NCBI RefSeq assembly: GCF_900102875.1
Contig: NZ_FNGH01000001.1
Coordinates: forward strand, 152,993-216,992
DNA: 64,000 bases
Source: Franzmannia pantelleriensis
Lineage (GTDB): Bacteria > Pseudomonadota > Gammaproteobacteria > Pseudomonadales > Halomonadaceae
Direction: 5' to 3'
Under the pieces are notes generated by a model. It was not told the DNA's origin and searched no databases. It saw only the letters and a list, made by a program, of their open reading frames with translations. Position 1 is the stretch's first letter. Every line of letters starts with the position of its first letter. The position numbers were made by a program, and so were the translations under genes. This document shows positions 50,740 through 60,181 of this stretch, piece by piece.

Positions 50740-51774
50740 GTGACCCAGATTACCCTTACCCAACCTGACGACTGGCACCTGCACCTGCGCGACGGAGCCG
50801 CCCTGGCTGCGGTGGTGGCCTACACTGCGCGCCAGTGCGGCCGCGCCATCATCATGCCCAACCTCACGCCGCCGGTGACGACCACCGAACAGGCTCGCGC
50901 CTATCGCGACCGCATCCTGGCGGCGCTGCCCGAAGGCAGCGACTTCGAGCCGTTGATGACGCTGTATCTCACCGACAATACGCCGGCAGAAGAGATCGAA
51001 CGGGCCAAGGCCAGCGGTATCGTACATGCGGTCAAGCTATATCCGGCCGGGGCGACCACCAATTCCGACTCGGGGGTCACCGATATCGATCACTGCTCAC
51101 GGGCTATCGAGGCCATGGAGCGGGTAGGGTTGCCACTGCTGGTGCACGGCGAGGTGACCAGCCCCGAGATCGATATCTTCGATCGCGAGGCAGTGTTCAT
51201 CGAGAGAGTGATGGCGCCGTTGTTGATCCGCTTTCCGCAGCTCAGGGTGGTGTTCGAGCACATCACCACCGAGGATGCGGTGAGTTTCGTGCGAGAGTCG
51301 TCGGCCAATATTGCCGCCACCATCACTGCTCACCACTTGCTGTTCAACCGTAATCACATGCTGGTCGGCGGCATCAAGCCGCACTATTACTGCCTGCCGG
51401 TGCTCAAGCGTGAGCGGCATCGCGATGCGCTGCTGGCGGCGGCGACCTCGGGCAACAGCAAGTTCTTCCTGGGCACCGATAGCGCGCCCCACGCTCGCGG
51501 TGACAAGGAGTCGGCGTGTGGCTGTGCGGGGGCCTTCACTGCGCCTGCGGCCATTGAGCTCTACGCTATGGCCTTTGAGCAGGCCGGCAAGCTCGACCAG
51601 CTGGAAGGCTTCGCCAGCCACCATGGGCCGGATTTCTACGGCCTGCCCCGCAATTCTCGACAGGCGACGCTGATTCGCGAGGAGTGGCAGCTACCCGATA
51701 CCCTGGCCTATGCCGACGGCAGCACGATCGTGCCGCTGATGGCCGGCGAGACGCTTCCCTGGCGCTTGGTCTAG
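50740..51774 (+). CDS. pyrC: Dihydroorotase PyrC
   Basis: Type II dihydroorotase, 344 residues, the usual length. It closes carbamoyl-aspartate to dihydroorotate in pyrimidine synthesis. Motifs: [10 protein letters not shown] (zinc ligands), [17 protein letters not shown] with the carboxylated lysine, [18 protein letters not shown] and [13 protein letters not shown]. The start is the GTG at 50740 with AAGG upstream. The longer frame back to 50572 has no family counterpart. Confidence 0.95.
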   Translation: MTQITLTQPDDWHLHLRDGAALAAVVAYTARQCGRAIIMPNLTPPVTTTEQARAYRDRILAALPEGSDFEPLMTLYLTDNTPAEEIERAKASGIVHAVKLYPAGATTNSDSGVTDIDHCSRAIEAMERVGLPLLVHGEVTSPEIDIFDREAVFIERVMAPLLIRFPQLRVVFEHITTEDAVSFVRESSANIAATITAHHLLFNRNHMLVGGIKPHYYCLPVLKRERHRDALLAAATSGNSKFFLGTDSAPHARGDKESACGCAGAFTAPAAIELYAMAFEQAGKLDQLEGFASHHGPDFYGLPRNSRQATLIREEWQLPDTLAYADGSTIVPLMAGETLPWRLV

Positions 51775-52689
51775 GTGTCACCGGCGGGACGCCCCTGGTC
51801 GCATTGGGGGCTGCTGATCAGTCTGGTAATGCTATGGGGCAGCTCGTTCTCCCTGACGCGTATCGCGGTGGCACAGCTGACCCCACCAATGGTGGTGATG
51901 GGCCGCAATGCGGTGGCGGCGCTGTTGCTGGGGACCTTGCTGCTGCTATGGCGGCGGGGCCTACCTCGTGGGCGGCGGGTATGGGCCTATATGGCGGTGA
52001 TTGCGGTGATCGGCAACGCCATGCCGTTTCTGCTGATCAGTTGGGGGCAGCAGCGTATCGACAGCGGTCTGGCCGGCATTCTGATGGCAGCCATGCCGCT
52101 GGTCACGCTGGTGCTGGCGCATTTTTTCATCGATGGTGAGCGCTTGGCGCGCCACAAGGTGGCGGGCTTCGTGGTGGGTTTCGTGGGTATTGTGGTCCTG
52201 ATCGGCCCCTCGGCGCTGGCCGAGCTCGGTGGTCAGGGAGAAACCCTGGTGGCCCAACTGGCGGTGCTCGGGGCGTCGATCTGCTATGCGGTGAATACCA
52301 TCGTTGCGCGGCGCAAGCCGACGAGCGACGTCTATGCCACCTCGGCGGTGGTGCTGGGGATGGCGATGCTGTTGACCCTGCCGATGGCACTGGCACCGGT
52401 TTGGCAGGCAACGCTGCCGATGCCTGAGCCGTCCGCTGCAGCACTCTGGGCGATGGTATTGCTGGGGGTGATGAGCACGGCGGCAGGCAGCGTGGTCTAT
52501 TTCAAGCTGATTGCCGCCGCCGGCCCGACCTTTCTCTCTTTGATCAATTATCTTATCCCGCTGTGGGCGGTGATGATCGGGACGCTGTTCATGGCAGAGC
52601 GCCTGGCCTGGCATCATCTGCTGGCGCTGGCGCTGATCCTGCTTGGGGTGGCGGTGTCGCAGCGGCGTGTCACCGTCCCCGGCGCGTGA
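51775..52689 (+). CDS. EamA/DMT family transporter
   Basis: A ten-helix drug/metabolite transporter of 304 residues with two EamA repeats. Signature parts are SLVMLWGSSFSLTRIAVAQL and the second-repeat end LAWHHLLALALILLGVAVS. Its GTG start follows the pyrC stop directly, so it is translated from the pyrC message. Substrate unknown. It overlaps the convergent MFS gene by 20 bp. Confidence 0.88.
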   Translation: MSPAGRPWSHWGLLISLVMLWGSSFSLTRIAVAQLTPPMVVMGRNAVAALLLGTLLLLWRRGLPRGRRVWAYMAVIAVIGNAMPFLLISWGQQRIDSGLAGILMAAMPLVTLVLAHFFIDGERLARHKVAGFVVGFVGIVVLIGPSALAELGGQGETLVAQLAVLGASICYAVNTIVARRKPTSDVYATSAVVLGMAMLLTLPMALAPVWQATLPMPEPSAAALWAMVLLGVMSTAAGSVVYFKLIAAAGPTFLSLINYLIPLWAVMIGTLFMAERLAWHHLLALALILLGVAVSQRRVTVPGA

Positions 52690-53899
52690 CCAGTTGGCCC
52701 TGTTCGATATCGAGCCGCCGCTGGCGACCGGCGAGCATGGCGCAGCTCGTGGCGATGGTGATGATCACCATCAGCAGCAGGCTGATCATCCGGTTGTCGG
52801 CCCCAAACTGCAGCATCAGGCCGACGCTCAGCGGCCCCGCGGCGGCCATGCAGTAGCCAATACCCTGAACCATGCCCGATAGCTGCCCGGCCAACTGGTG
52901 TGTGCCGCTGCGCAGAACGATCAAGGTCAGCGCCAGGCTGAAGCTGCCGCCCTGGCCAATGCCCAAGAGTGCGGCGCCTAGCCAGCGCGCCTCGAGTGCG
53001 CCGAGCAGAAGTATCAGGAGGCCGGCGGCGCTGGTTGCCATCAGTACCAGTGCTGCCAGTCGCTGATCACGGCCCAGGCGCGCCAGCCAGGGGGCGCCCA
53101 GCGCCGCCAGCAGCTGCGACATCACCGACATCGCCAGTAGCCAGCCGGCCTCGCCTTCGCTGAGGCCACGGCGCTGCATCAATACCGGCAGCCAGCCGAA
53201 CACGATATAGGCCAGCGACGACTGGCTGCCCATGAAGCCGGTGACCTGCCAGGCCAGTCGCGAGTGGAGTAGCGACACGGGAGGAGAGGGTGGTTGGGTG
53301 GGTGCCGAATCAGGGCGTGACTGAGGCATGCCGAGTCGCCAGGCAAGTAGCGCCGCCAGTGCCAATAGCATCCAGCTGGCCAGGCTCATTTGCCAACTGC
53401 CGAGCAGGTCGGCCAGCGGTATGCTGATTCCGGCACCCAGGGCGCCCCCCAGGCAAAGCGCCATGGTATAGACGCCGGTCATCAGGTCGGCGCCGCGGGG
53501 CAGTTCGCGCTTGACCAGGCCGGGCAGCAAGCTGCCACAGACGCCGATGGCGCCTCCCACCATCAGGGTGCCGAGGAACAGCAGCCATAGGCTGGGCAGG
53601 GCGCGAACCGCAAGCGCTACGGCGAGCACCAGCAAACCGAGAGATAGCGCGCGTTCCGCTCCCATGCGGCGCGAAAGGCGCGGTGCTAGCGGGGCGAATA
53701 GGCCGAGACACAGCACCGGCAGTGTGGTCAAGGCGCCAACGCCCAGCGGAGTAAGGCCGGTGTCCTGCTGGATGCGGCCAAGCAGGGGAGCCAGCGACGA
53801 TAGCGCCGGACGCAGGTTAAGCCCGACCAGGATCATCAGGCAGATGAACAGCGTCATGCGACGTGCGGGACGCTTAGCGGTGAAGGTGGTTTCACTCAT
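52670..53899 (-). CDS. MFS transporter, CynX/NimT family
   Basis: A major facilitator of 409 residues with twelve hydrophobic segments. The opening LMILVGLNLRPALSSLAPLL and the loop RLSRRMGAERALSLGLL fit the cyanate/nitroimidazole (CynX/NimT) branch. Its ATG overlaps the stop of the upstream small gene by 4 nt. No cyanase gene is adjacent, so the substrate stays open. Confidence 0.88.
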   Translation of the reverse strand: MSETTFTAKRPARRMTLFICLMILVGLNLRPALSSLAPLLGRIQQDTGLTPLGVGALTTLPVLCLGLFAPLAPRLSRRMGAERALSLGLLVLAVALAVRALPSLWLLFLGTLMVGGAIGVCGSLLPGLVKRELPRGADLMTGVYTMALCLGGALGAGISIPLADLLGSWQMSLASWMLLALAALLAWRLGMPQSRPDSAPTQPPSPPVSLLHSRLAWQVTGFMGSQSSLAYIVFGWLPVLMQRRGLSEGEAGWLLAMSVMSQLLAALGAPWLARLGRDQRLAALVLMATSAAGLLILLLGALEARWLGAALLGIGQGGSFSLALTLIVLRSGTHQLAGQLSGMVQGIGYCMAAAGPLSVGLMLQFGADNRMISLLLMVIITIATSCAMLAGRQRRLDIEQGQLVTRRGR

Positions 53900-54396
53900 C
53901 GACGGCGGTCGGGGCCCATGTCGAGCGGGGGAAGATTTCCGCGCGCCTCGAGTGAGGCGAAATGCACACTCGCTTCATCGCTCTCGGCGGAAGCGGCCTT
54001 GTCGCGAATCGCCGAGACGTCCTCGACGCTGACATGCTGCGGCACGCCGTTCACGTGGGTCAGGGTAGACGTGAGTCGGCCCTCATAGACCCAGCAGCGC
54101 TGTGGCACCCAGGAGAGACGATACTGGCGGTCACACCATTTGGCCCGGTCCTGCCCCCTTAGGATGAGATCATCGACGGGGGCGAGCGCGGCAAACAGCC
54201 GCGCATTTAGCACCAGGGCGCTGTCGTGCATGCGGATCGCGCCTTCGAAACGGTTCTCCTGCAGCGCCTGTAAGGCCTTGGCGGGGCGCTCGCGTGGCTC
54301 GAGCTCGCCACGGCCACACACATGCAGCAGATCATCATCGATCTGCTTGATGGCCCATACGTCGGGCAATTTTGTGCGCTTGAGCCAGTCGAGCAT
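53896..54396 (-). CDS. Conserved-looking protein of unknown function
   Basis: A soluble 166-residue protein without signal peptide or membrane segment. I recognise no domain. It is rich in Trp and charged residues in the first 110 positions (LPDVWAIKQIDDDLLHVCG, RQYRLSWVPQRCWVYEGRL) and has a polar, probably disordered tail. It is translationally coupled to the MFS gene (4-nt overlap), which supports it being real. Confidence 0.7.
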   Translation of the reverse strand: MLDWLKRTKLPDVWAIKQIDDDLLHVCGRGELEPRERPAKALQALQENRFEGAIRMHDSALVLNARLFAALAPVDDLILRGQDRAKWCDRQYRLSWVPQRCWVYEGRLTSTLTHVNGVPQHVSVEDVSAIRDKAASAESDEASVHFASLEARGNLPPLDMGPDRRR

Positions 54397-54615
54397 ATAC
54401 GCGTTTCACATCGCCTGATTGGGAATTGATTCTATCACGCGGCAGTGGGTGGGCTCGTATCGAGATGTAAACAGGCGTTCGTTAGTCAAAATGGATTAAT
54501 GCAGCACAGGTAATATTCAACGTTGATTGTCCCTTGCCGGGGTTGTGGTCAACCCCGCCTGCGACTAATGTCGACGCAGTGCTTTACAAAACAACGACAA
54601 ACTCAGGGAACTGGC

Positions 54616-55761
54616 ATGACCGATACCTTGGAAGCCCAGTCGGCGACGCCTGCGGGTGCTGGCCAGGCAGGCGTCGACGATGCGTTTGCACGTTTCACCA
54701 ATGTTCAAAAGAGCTATGACGGCGTCGAGTTGGTGGTCAAGGATTTCAACCTCGACATCCGCAAGGGCGAATTCGTAACCCTGTTGGGGCCTTCCGGTTC
54801 TGGCAAGACGACCTGCCTGATGATGATGGCTGGCTTCGAAACACCCACCCACGGTGAGATTCTGCTCAAGGGCGAGCCGATCAGCGGCTTGCCGCCCCAC
54901 AAGCGCGGCATCGGCATGGTCTTTCAGAACTATGCGCTGTTTCCGCACATGACGGTGGCCGAGAATCTCGCCTTCCCGCTCGAAGTGCGTCATCTCAGCA
55001 AGGCGCAGATCAAGGAGAAGGTCGCCCGGGCGCTGGCCATGGTGCGGCTGGAAGAGTTCGGCGATCGCCGCCCGGCGCAGCTCTCCGGTGGGCAGCAGCA
55101 GCGCGTGGCACTGGCCCGGGCGCTGGTGTTCGAGCCTGAGCTGGTGCTGATGGACGAACCACTGGGGGCGCTGGACAAGAACTTGCGCGAAGAGATGCAG
55201 TACGAGATCAAGCGCATTCACGCCAGCCTGGGGGTGACCATGATTTACGTCACCCATGACCAGACTGAAGCCTTGACCATGTCCGACCGCATCGCGGTCT
55301 TCAATGACGGCGTGGTACAGCAGCTGGCGTCTCCCGACGAGCTGTACGAGCGACCGGAAAACGCCTTTGTGGCGTACTTCATCGGTGAGAACAATCGCCT
55401 GCTCGGCGAGGTCAGCGAGCGCCTCGGCGACGATTGCAGGGTGCAGCTCGACAGCGGCGATACGGTAATTGCCAAGCCGGTGGCGGTGGGCGGCGTAGGC
55501 TCGCGAACCACGCTGTCGCTGCGTCCCGAGCGAGTCAGCATCCTGCGGGGCGATGCCGCGGAGCAGTTCGACAATCAGTTTACCGCCACGGTGCAGGAGG
55601 TCATCTACCTGGGCGACCACCTGCGCACGCGAGTCTCGGTGTGCGGCAACGAAGACTTCATTCTCAAGACGCCCAATGCCCAGGGCTTTGGGGTCATGCG
55701 CCCCGGCCAGCAGATTCAGGTCGGCTGGTCGAGCGCCGACTGCCGCGCGCTGGATGCCTGA
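54616..55761 (+). CDS. potA: Polyamine ABC transporter ATP-binding protein (PotA/PotG-like)
   Basis: The ATPase of a spermidine/putrescine importer, 381 residues. Walker A GPSGSGKTT, Q-loop MVFQNYALFPHMTV, signature LSGGQQQRVALARAL and Walker B LVLMDEPLGALD are intact. A C-terminal TOBE regulatory domain starts near residue 285. The ATG at 54616 follows CAGGGAA. It is the first gene of a four-gene operon: ATPase, binding protein, two permeases. Confidence 0.92.
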   Translation: MTDTLEAQSATPAGAGQAGVDDAFARFTNVQKSYDGVELVVKDFNLDIRKGEFVTLLGPSGSGKTTCLMMMAGFETPTHGEILLKGEPISGLPPHKRGIGMVFQNYALFPHMTVAENLAFPLEVRHLSKAQIKEKVARALAMVRLEEFGDRRPAQLSGGQQQRVALARALVFEPELVLMDEPLGALDKNLREEMQYEIKRIHASLGVTMIYVTHDQTEALTMSDRIAVFNDGVVQQLASPDELYERPENAFVAYFIGENNRLLGEVSERLGDDCRVQLDSGDTVIAKPVAVGGVGSRTTLSLRPERVSILRGDAAEQFDNQFTATVQEVIYLGDHLRTRVSVCGNEDFILKTPNAQGFGVMRPGQQIQVGWSSADCRALDA

Positions 55762-55841
55762 GGGGCGGTAGTCAAGATCGCCGTATCGCGGCATCTTTCG
55801 GTGCCGGCGGCAACTGCAACAACAACAACCGGAGAATCTCT

Positions 55842-56954
55842 ATGAAGCCCATTACTCGCAATCGTGCTCTCAAGGGGGCTGGCATTGCCGTGGCAGGTCT
55901 GTCGGCACTCGCTGTAGCGGTTAGCGCCCATGCGCAGCAGACGCTGAATATCGTCTCCTGGGGCGGTGCCTACAGCATGAGTCAGGAGCGCGCCTACCAT
56001 GAGCCGTGGATGGAAATGACCGGCGACGAGATCGTCAATATCGACCGCAGTGCCAATGCCCTGGCTGGCCTGCGCTCGCAGTCTCAGGCGGGTAATGTCA
56101 CCTGGGATCTGGTCGATATGCTGCCGGCGGATGCCATGATCGCCTGCGCCGAGGGCCTGATCGAGCCCCTCGACCACGATGAGCTGCTGGCCGATGCGCC
56201 CGACGGCACCCCGCCCAGCGAGGATTTCGTCGACGGGGCGCTGGGTGAGTGCTTCGTGGCCTCGATCGTCTACTCCAACATCGTGGGCTTCAATACCGAG
56301 ATGTTCCCCGAGGATGGTCAGCCGAGTACCATCGAGGATGTCTTCGATCTCGAGAATTATCCCGGCCAGCGGGCGCTGATGCGGCGTCCGATCAACAACC
56401 TGGAATGGGCGCTGATCGCCGACGGGGTCGACCGCGACGATGTCTATGACATGCTCGAGACCGAAGAGGGCATCGAGCGCGCTTTCGCCAAGCTGGATAC
56501 CATCAAGGATAACGTGATCTGGTGGGAAGAGGGCGCTCAGCCGCCGCAGCTGCTCGCCGACCGGGAAGTGGCCTTTGCTTCTGCCTACAACGGCCGCATC
56601 TTTGATGCCATGGTCAGCGAGAATCAGCCGTTCGATATCATCTGGGATGCTCAGGTATTCGAGTTGGACGGCTGGGTGGTGCCCACCGGCAAGCTCGATA
56701 AGGTGCGTGACTATCTCTACTTCGCTACCGATACCCAGCGGCTTGCCGACCAGGCGCAGTACATCTCCTACGGGCCGGCGCGCCTGTCCTCCTCGGACCT
56801 GGTTTCGACCCATGCCGAGACCGGCATCGAGATGACGCCGCATATGCCCACCTACGAGCCCAACTTCGCCACGGCGATTCAGAAGGACGACGAATTCTGG
56901 GCCGATTATCTCGATGAGTTGAGCCAGCGTTTCGACGCCTGGCTGGCACAGTAA
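55842..56954 (+). CDS. Polyamine ABC transporter periplasmic substrate-binding protein
   Basis: An extracellular binding protein of 370 residues with a signal peptide ending near SAHA-QQ. The mature start TLNIVSWGGAYSMSQERAYHEPW and the interior segments (WDLVDMLPADAMIACAEGLI, NNLEWALIADGV) are typical of the PotD/PotF-like group. The ligand could be putrescine, spermidine or a related amine. The ATG at 55842 has GGAGA upstream. A hairpin directly after this gene separates it from the permeases, as is common for highly expressed binding proteins. Confidence 0.9.
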   Translation: MKPITRNRALKGAGIAVAGLSALAVAVSAHAQQTLNIVSWGGAYSMSQERAYHEPWMEMTGDEIVNIDRSANALAGLRSQSQAGNVTWDLVDMLPADAMIACAEGLIEPLDHDELLADAPDGTPPSEDFVDGALGECFVASIVYSNIVGFNTEMFPEDGQPSTIEDVFDLENYPGQRALMRRPINNLEWALIADGVDRDDVYDMLETEEGIERAFAKLDTIKDNVIWWEEGAQPPQLLADREVAFASAYNGRIFDAMVSENQPFDIIWDAQVFELDGWVVPTGKLDKVRDYLYFATDTQRLADQAQYISYGPARLSSSDLVSTHAETGIEMTPHMPTYEPNFATAIQKDDEFWADYLDELSQRFDAWLAQ

Positions 56955-56963
56955 GACCCGCCG

Positions 56964-56988
56964 TCGCGCCACCCTTTGGGTGGCGCGA
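56964..56988 (+). terminator. Hairpin between binding-protein and permease genes
   Basis: A perfect 11-bp stem TCGCGCCACCC / GGGTGGCGCGA with the loop TTT, followed by TTCCGTTTCC. It probably stops part of the transcripts or stabilises the upstream mRNA, so that the binding protein exceeds the permeases. Confidence 0.72.
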
Positions 56989-57025
56989 TTCCGTTTCCTG
57001 TCGACTGACTGATGGTGAGGTCCGC

Positions 57026-58276
57026 GTGTCCGACTCTGCTGCTCCGTTGACCACGGCCGACGGCGTACCGCTCAAGGTCAGCCTGCGTCGTGCCGTGCGT
57101 CGCTCTAAATTCAAGGCGCTGCTGCTGGTGTCGCCTTTGCTGCTGTTCCTGGGGATCGCGTTTGTGATCCCGATTTTCGAAATGCTGTCGCGCAGCGTCG
57201 CCAACCCTGAAGTCAGCACTTCTCTGCCGCGTACCGTGGCGGCGCTGGAGAATTGGGATCGTCAGGCGTTGCCGGATGAACCCGTATTCGAGGCGCTGGT
57301 AGAGGATCTTCGTGAGGGTCAGGCGGCGCGCAACCTGGGGTTACTGGCCAGCCGACTCAACTATGAACGTTCGGGCATGCGTTCGGCGATCAACCGCACC
57401 GCGCGGGGGCTGGGATCCATGGAGCCGCCTTATCGTGAGGCGATGCTCGACGCCCATGCGCGCTGGGGTGAGCTGGATACCTGGAAGCTGATCGAGCGAG
57501 AATCATCGCCCTATACCATGACCTACTATTTGTCGGCCCTGGACCGACATCTGACCCCGGACGGCGAGATCACCATGGCGCCGGACAACCAGCAGATTCA
57601 CGTCAGCCTGTTCTGGCGGACCTTCTGGATGAGTGGGTTGATCACCCTGATGACGCTGCTGCTCGGCTATCCAATCGCCTTCCTGCTGGCCAACCTGCCG
57701 CTGCGCCACTCCAACCTGTTGATGATACTGGTGCTGCTGCCGTTCTGGACCTCGCTGCTGGTGCGCACCACCACCTGGATCGCGATCCTGCAGTCCCAGG
57801 GGGTGCTCAACGATATGATGGTGTTCCTCGGCGTCATTGCCGATGAGGCGCGCTGGCAGATGATCCATAACAAGATCGGCACGGTCGTGGCGATGACGCA
57901 CATCCTGCTGCCGTTCATGATCCTGCCACTCTATTCGGTGATGAAGACCATACCGCCTAGCTACATGCGTGCGGCGCGCTCGTTGGGTGGGCGACCCTTC
58001 CTGTGTTTCCGGCGGGTCTATTTCCCGCTGACGATACCCGGTATCGCGGCAGGCGGGATTCTGGTGTTCATTCTGTCGATCGGCTACTACATCACGCCGG
58101 CGCTGGTGGGTGGCCAATCCGGACGCTTCATCACCAACTATATCGCCTACCACATGCAGACCTCGCTGAACTGGGGGCTGGCGGCGGCGATCGCCTCGAT
58201 CCTGCTGTTTGTGGTGGTGGTCTTCTATCTGGTCTTCAATCGCCTGGTCGGTGTCGACAAGGTCAAACTGGGGTAA
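57026..58276 (+). CDS. Polyamine ABC transporter permease (PotB/PotH-like), long N-terminal insertion
   Basis: A 416-residue inner-membrane permease, longer than PotB/PotH (about 280-320). The first membrane helix (about 31-53) is followed by an extra hydrophilic stretch of roughly 130 residues with helical, charged character. Then come five helices and the EAA loop motif AARSLGGRPFLCFRRVYFPL. Permeases with this insertion occur in some proteobacterial polyamine-type systems. The start is a GTG with GAGG upstream. The next permease begins 3 bp after its stop. Confidence 0.88.
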   Translation: MSDSAAPLTTADGVPLKVSLRRAVRRSKFKALLLVSPLLLFLGIAFVIPIFEMLSRSVANPEVSTSLPRTVAALENWDRQALPDEPVFEALVEDLREGQAARNLGLLASRLNYERSGMRSAINRTARGLGSMEPPYREAMLDAHARWGELDTWKLIERESSPYTMTYYLSALDRHLTPDGEITMAPDNQQIHVSLFWRTFWMSGLITLMTLLLGYPIAFLLANLPLRHSNLLMILVLLPFWTSLLVRTTTWIAILQSQGVLNDMMVFLGVIADEARWQMIHNKIGTVVAMTHILLPFMILPLYSVMKTIPPSYMRAARSLGGRPFLCFRRVYFPLTIPGIAAGGILVFILSIGYYITPALVGGQSGRFITNYIAYHMQTSLNWGLAAAIASILLFVVVVFYLVFNRLVGVDKVKLG

Positions 58277-58279
58277 CTC

Positions 58280-59131
58280 ATGGCGATTCCTTCCTACGCT
58301 ACCCGCGGCGAGCGCATCTGGCACTACGTGTTTTTGGGCCTGTGTGCGCTGATCTTCCTGTTTCTGGTGGGACCGCTGCTGGTGATTATTCCGCTGTCGT
58401 TCAATGCGCAGCCCTACTTCACTTTTACCCAGGAGATGTTGACCTTCGATCCGCAGGGCTATTCGCTGCGCTGGTATCAGGACTTCTTTACCTCCAGCCG
58501 CTGGCTCAACGCGATCAAGAACAGCTTCATCATCGGTATCGCCTCGACGATCCTGGCCACGGTGCTCGGTACCATTGCGGCGCTGGGGCTGTCGAGCCGG
58601 CATATGCCGGCGCGCGGGGTGATCATGGCACTGCTGATCTCGCCGATGATCGTGCCGCTGATCATCTCGGCGGCGGCGATGTTCTTCTTCTTCTCGCGGA
58701 TCAACTTGGCGCAGACGTACCTGGGCGTGATCCTGGCGCACACCGCGCTGGGCATCCCGTTCGTGGTGATCACCGTGACTGCGACGCTGTCGAGTTTCGA
58801 TACCACCTTGATACGCGCCGCCCATAGCCTGGGTGCCAACCCCACCCGCACCTTCTTCAAGGTGGTGCTGCCGCTGGTCACCCCGGGCGTGGTGTCGGGG
58901 GCGCTGTTCGCCTTCATCACCTCGTTCGACGAGGTGGTGGTAGTGCTGTTCATTGCCGGGCCGGAGCAGCGCACCATGCCGATCCAGATGTGGTCGGGGA
59001 TTCGCGAGCAGATCAGCCCCACCATTCTGGCGGTAGCCACGCTGCTGGTGCTGTTGTCGATGCTGCTGTTGACCACTCTGGAGCTCTTGCGTCGCCGCGG
59101 GGAGCGATTGCGCGGTTTGACGCCGGGCTGA
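58280..59131 (+). CDS. Polyamine ABC transporter permease (PotC/PotI-like)
   Basis: The second permease, 283 residues with six membrane helices. The EAA motif for contact with the ATPase is AAHSLGANPTRTFFKVVLPL, and it is followed by the typical AFITSFDEVVVVLFI. It completes the four-gene importer. A terminator hairpin lies 30 bp downstream. Confidence 0.9.
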   Translation: MAIPSYATRGERIWHYVFLGLCALIFLFLVGPLLVIIPLSFNAQPYFTFTQEMLTFDPQGYSLRWYQDFFTSSRWLNAIKNSFIIGIASTILATVLGTIAALGLSSRHMPARGVIMALLISPMIVPLIISAAAMFFFFSRINLAQTYLGVILAHTALGIPFVVITVTATLSSFDTTLIRAAHSLGANPTRTFFKVVLPLVTPGVVSGALFAFITSFDEVVVVLFIAGPEQRTMPIQMWSGIREQISPTILAVATLLVLLSMLLLTTLELLRRRGERLRGLTPG

Positions 59132-59160
59132 TTCATACTCACTTTCCGCCCTCTGCATAG

Positions 59161-59182
59161 TCGCCCGGCCAACGCCGGGCGA
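59161..59182 (+). terminator. Terminator of the polyamine transporter operon
   Basis: A perfect 9-bp stem TCGCCCGGC / GCCGGGCGA with the loop CAAC, followed by TCTCGTTTTC. It ends the operon before the flagellar promoter at 59200. Confidence 0.8.
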
Positions 59183-59199
59183 TCTCGTTTTCAAATCGC

Positions 59200-59226
59200 T
59201 AAAGGTTGCCGATTCGGAGCCGATAG
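59200..59226 (+). promoter_or_regulatory. Sigma-28 (FliA) promoter of fliS
   Basis: TAAA, a 15-bp spacer and GCCGATAG match the flagellar sigma-28 consensus TAAA-N15-GCCGATAA at all but the last position. The site lies 93 bp before the fliS ATG and makes fliS-fliT-fliK a late flagellar operon. Confidence 0.82.
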
Positions 59227-59318
59227 TAAGAAATAACCGCCAACGCCCAGCCTATTCCCGTGAACGCTGGTCAGCGAGGCTGGTAAAAAGGTAGCGATCG
59301 AAAAAGAGGAATCGAGAC

Positions 59319-59750
59319 ATGAGTGCGATGCGCGGAGCGGCCGCCTATGGCCGTGGTGCCAGTGCCTACGCCAAGGTCGGGGTCGAGAGCGGCGTAATGT
59401 CGGCTAGCCCACACCAATTGATCGTGATGTTGTTCGATGGCGCTCAGGCGTCGATTCGGGCGGCGCGAATTCATATGCAGAACGGTAATACGGCGGAGAA
59501 GGGCAAGTCGATCTCCAAGGCGCTGGATATTGTCAATAACGGCCTGATGGCCGCGTTGGACGCCGAGCGCGGGGGGGAGGTCGCACAGCGTCTGGCGTCG
59601 CTGTATGACTACATCGCGCGGCTGCTGCTGGCGGCCAACCTGCGTAACGACGAGCAGAGCCTCGATGAGGCGGCCAAGCTGCTCGAGGATATCGGTACTG
59701 CCTGGCGCGATATCGGCGGCCAGCCCGGCGCCCAAGCGAGCGGCCAGTGA
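59319..59750 (+). CDS. fliS: Flagellar export chaperone FliS
   Basis: The flagellin-specific export chaperone, 143 residues. Characteristic parts: YAKVGVESGVMSASPHQLIVMLFDGA and the helical region KSISKALDIVNNGLMAALD, then VAQRLASLYDYIARLLLAANL. It binds the C-terminal end of flagellin in the cytoplasm and delivers it to the export gate. The ATG follows AGAGGA. The gene overlaps fliT by 4 nt. Confidence 0.94.
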   Translation: MSAMRGAAAYGRGASAYAKVGVESGVMSASPHQLIVMLFDGAQASIRAARIHMQNGNTAEKGKSISKALDIVNNGLMAALDAERGGEVAQRLASLYDYIARLLLAANLRNDEQSLDEAAKLLEDIGTAWRDIGGQPGAQASGQ

Positions 59751-60181
59751 GCAGCTCGGATCCCCGTGAATTGTCGGCGGCCGATAAGCAGACGCTGGTG
59801 CTCAAGCGCTATGAGGCGCTGCGGGTGCTGGCGGATGAGATGCTCGAGCTGGCGCGTGCTGAAACCTGGAACGAATTGATCCAGCAGCAGGCGCGCTATG
59901 TGGTCGAGGTCGAACGGCTATCGCGCATGGAGCAGGACCTGACGTTCGATGCCATGGGGCGTGAGCGCAAGGCAACGCTATTGGAAGCGATCCTGGAAAG
60001 TGAGCGGGAGATGCGCGAGCGGCTGGTGGCGCGCCGCGATGAACTCGGCGAGCTGATCGGCAGTAGCCAGCGTAAGCGCGACCTGAGTCGTGCCTACCGC
60101 ACCGGCAGCGGCCATAACGTGGTGGATGCCGAGCATGCGTTTGCCGTAGACCCTTCGCGTAAGTCGCCGGGTACGCCGTGA
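59747..60181 (+). CDS. fliT: Flagellar protein FliT
   Basis: A small helical protein of 144 residues that fits FliT, the chaperone of the filament cap protein FliD and, in enterobacteria, an inhibitor of FlhDC. Low sequence conservation means the call rests on size, helical character (ALRVLADEMLELARAETWNELIQQQ) and position after fliS. GTG start overlapping the fliS stop by 4 nt. Confidence 0.8.
   Translation: MSSSDPRELSAADKQTLVLKRYEALRVLADEMLELARAETWNELIQQQARYVVEVERLSRMEQDLTFDAMGRERKATLLEAILESEREMRERLVARRDELGELIGSSQRKRDLSRAYRTGSGHNVVDAEHAFAVDPSRKSPGTP

Noticed and set aside
54565-56972. Long minus-strand frames opposite the polyamine ATPase and binding-protein genes
   Set aside because: Both plus-strand genes have complete family motifs; the minus-strand products show no domains.
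57503-59194. 563-codon minus-strand frame opposite the polyamine permeases
   Set aside because: Translation is Arg/His/Gln-rich low complexity, whereas the plus strand encodes two normal permeases.
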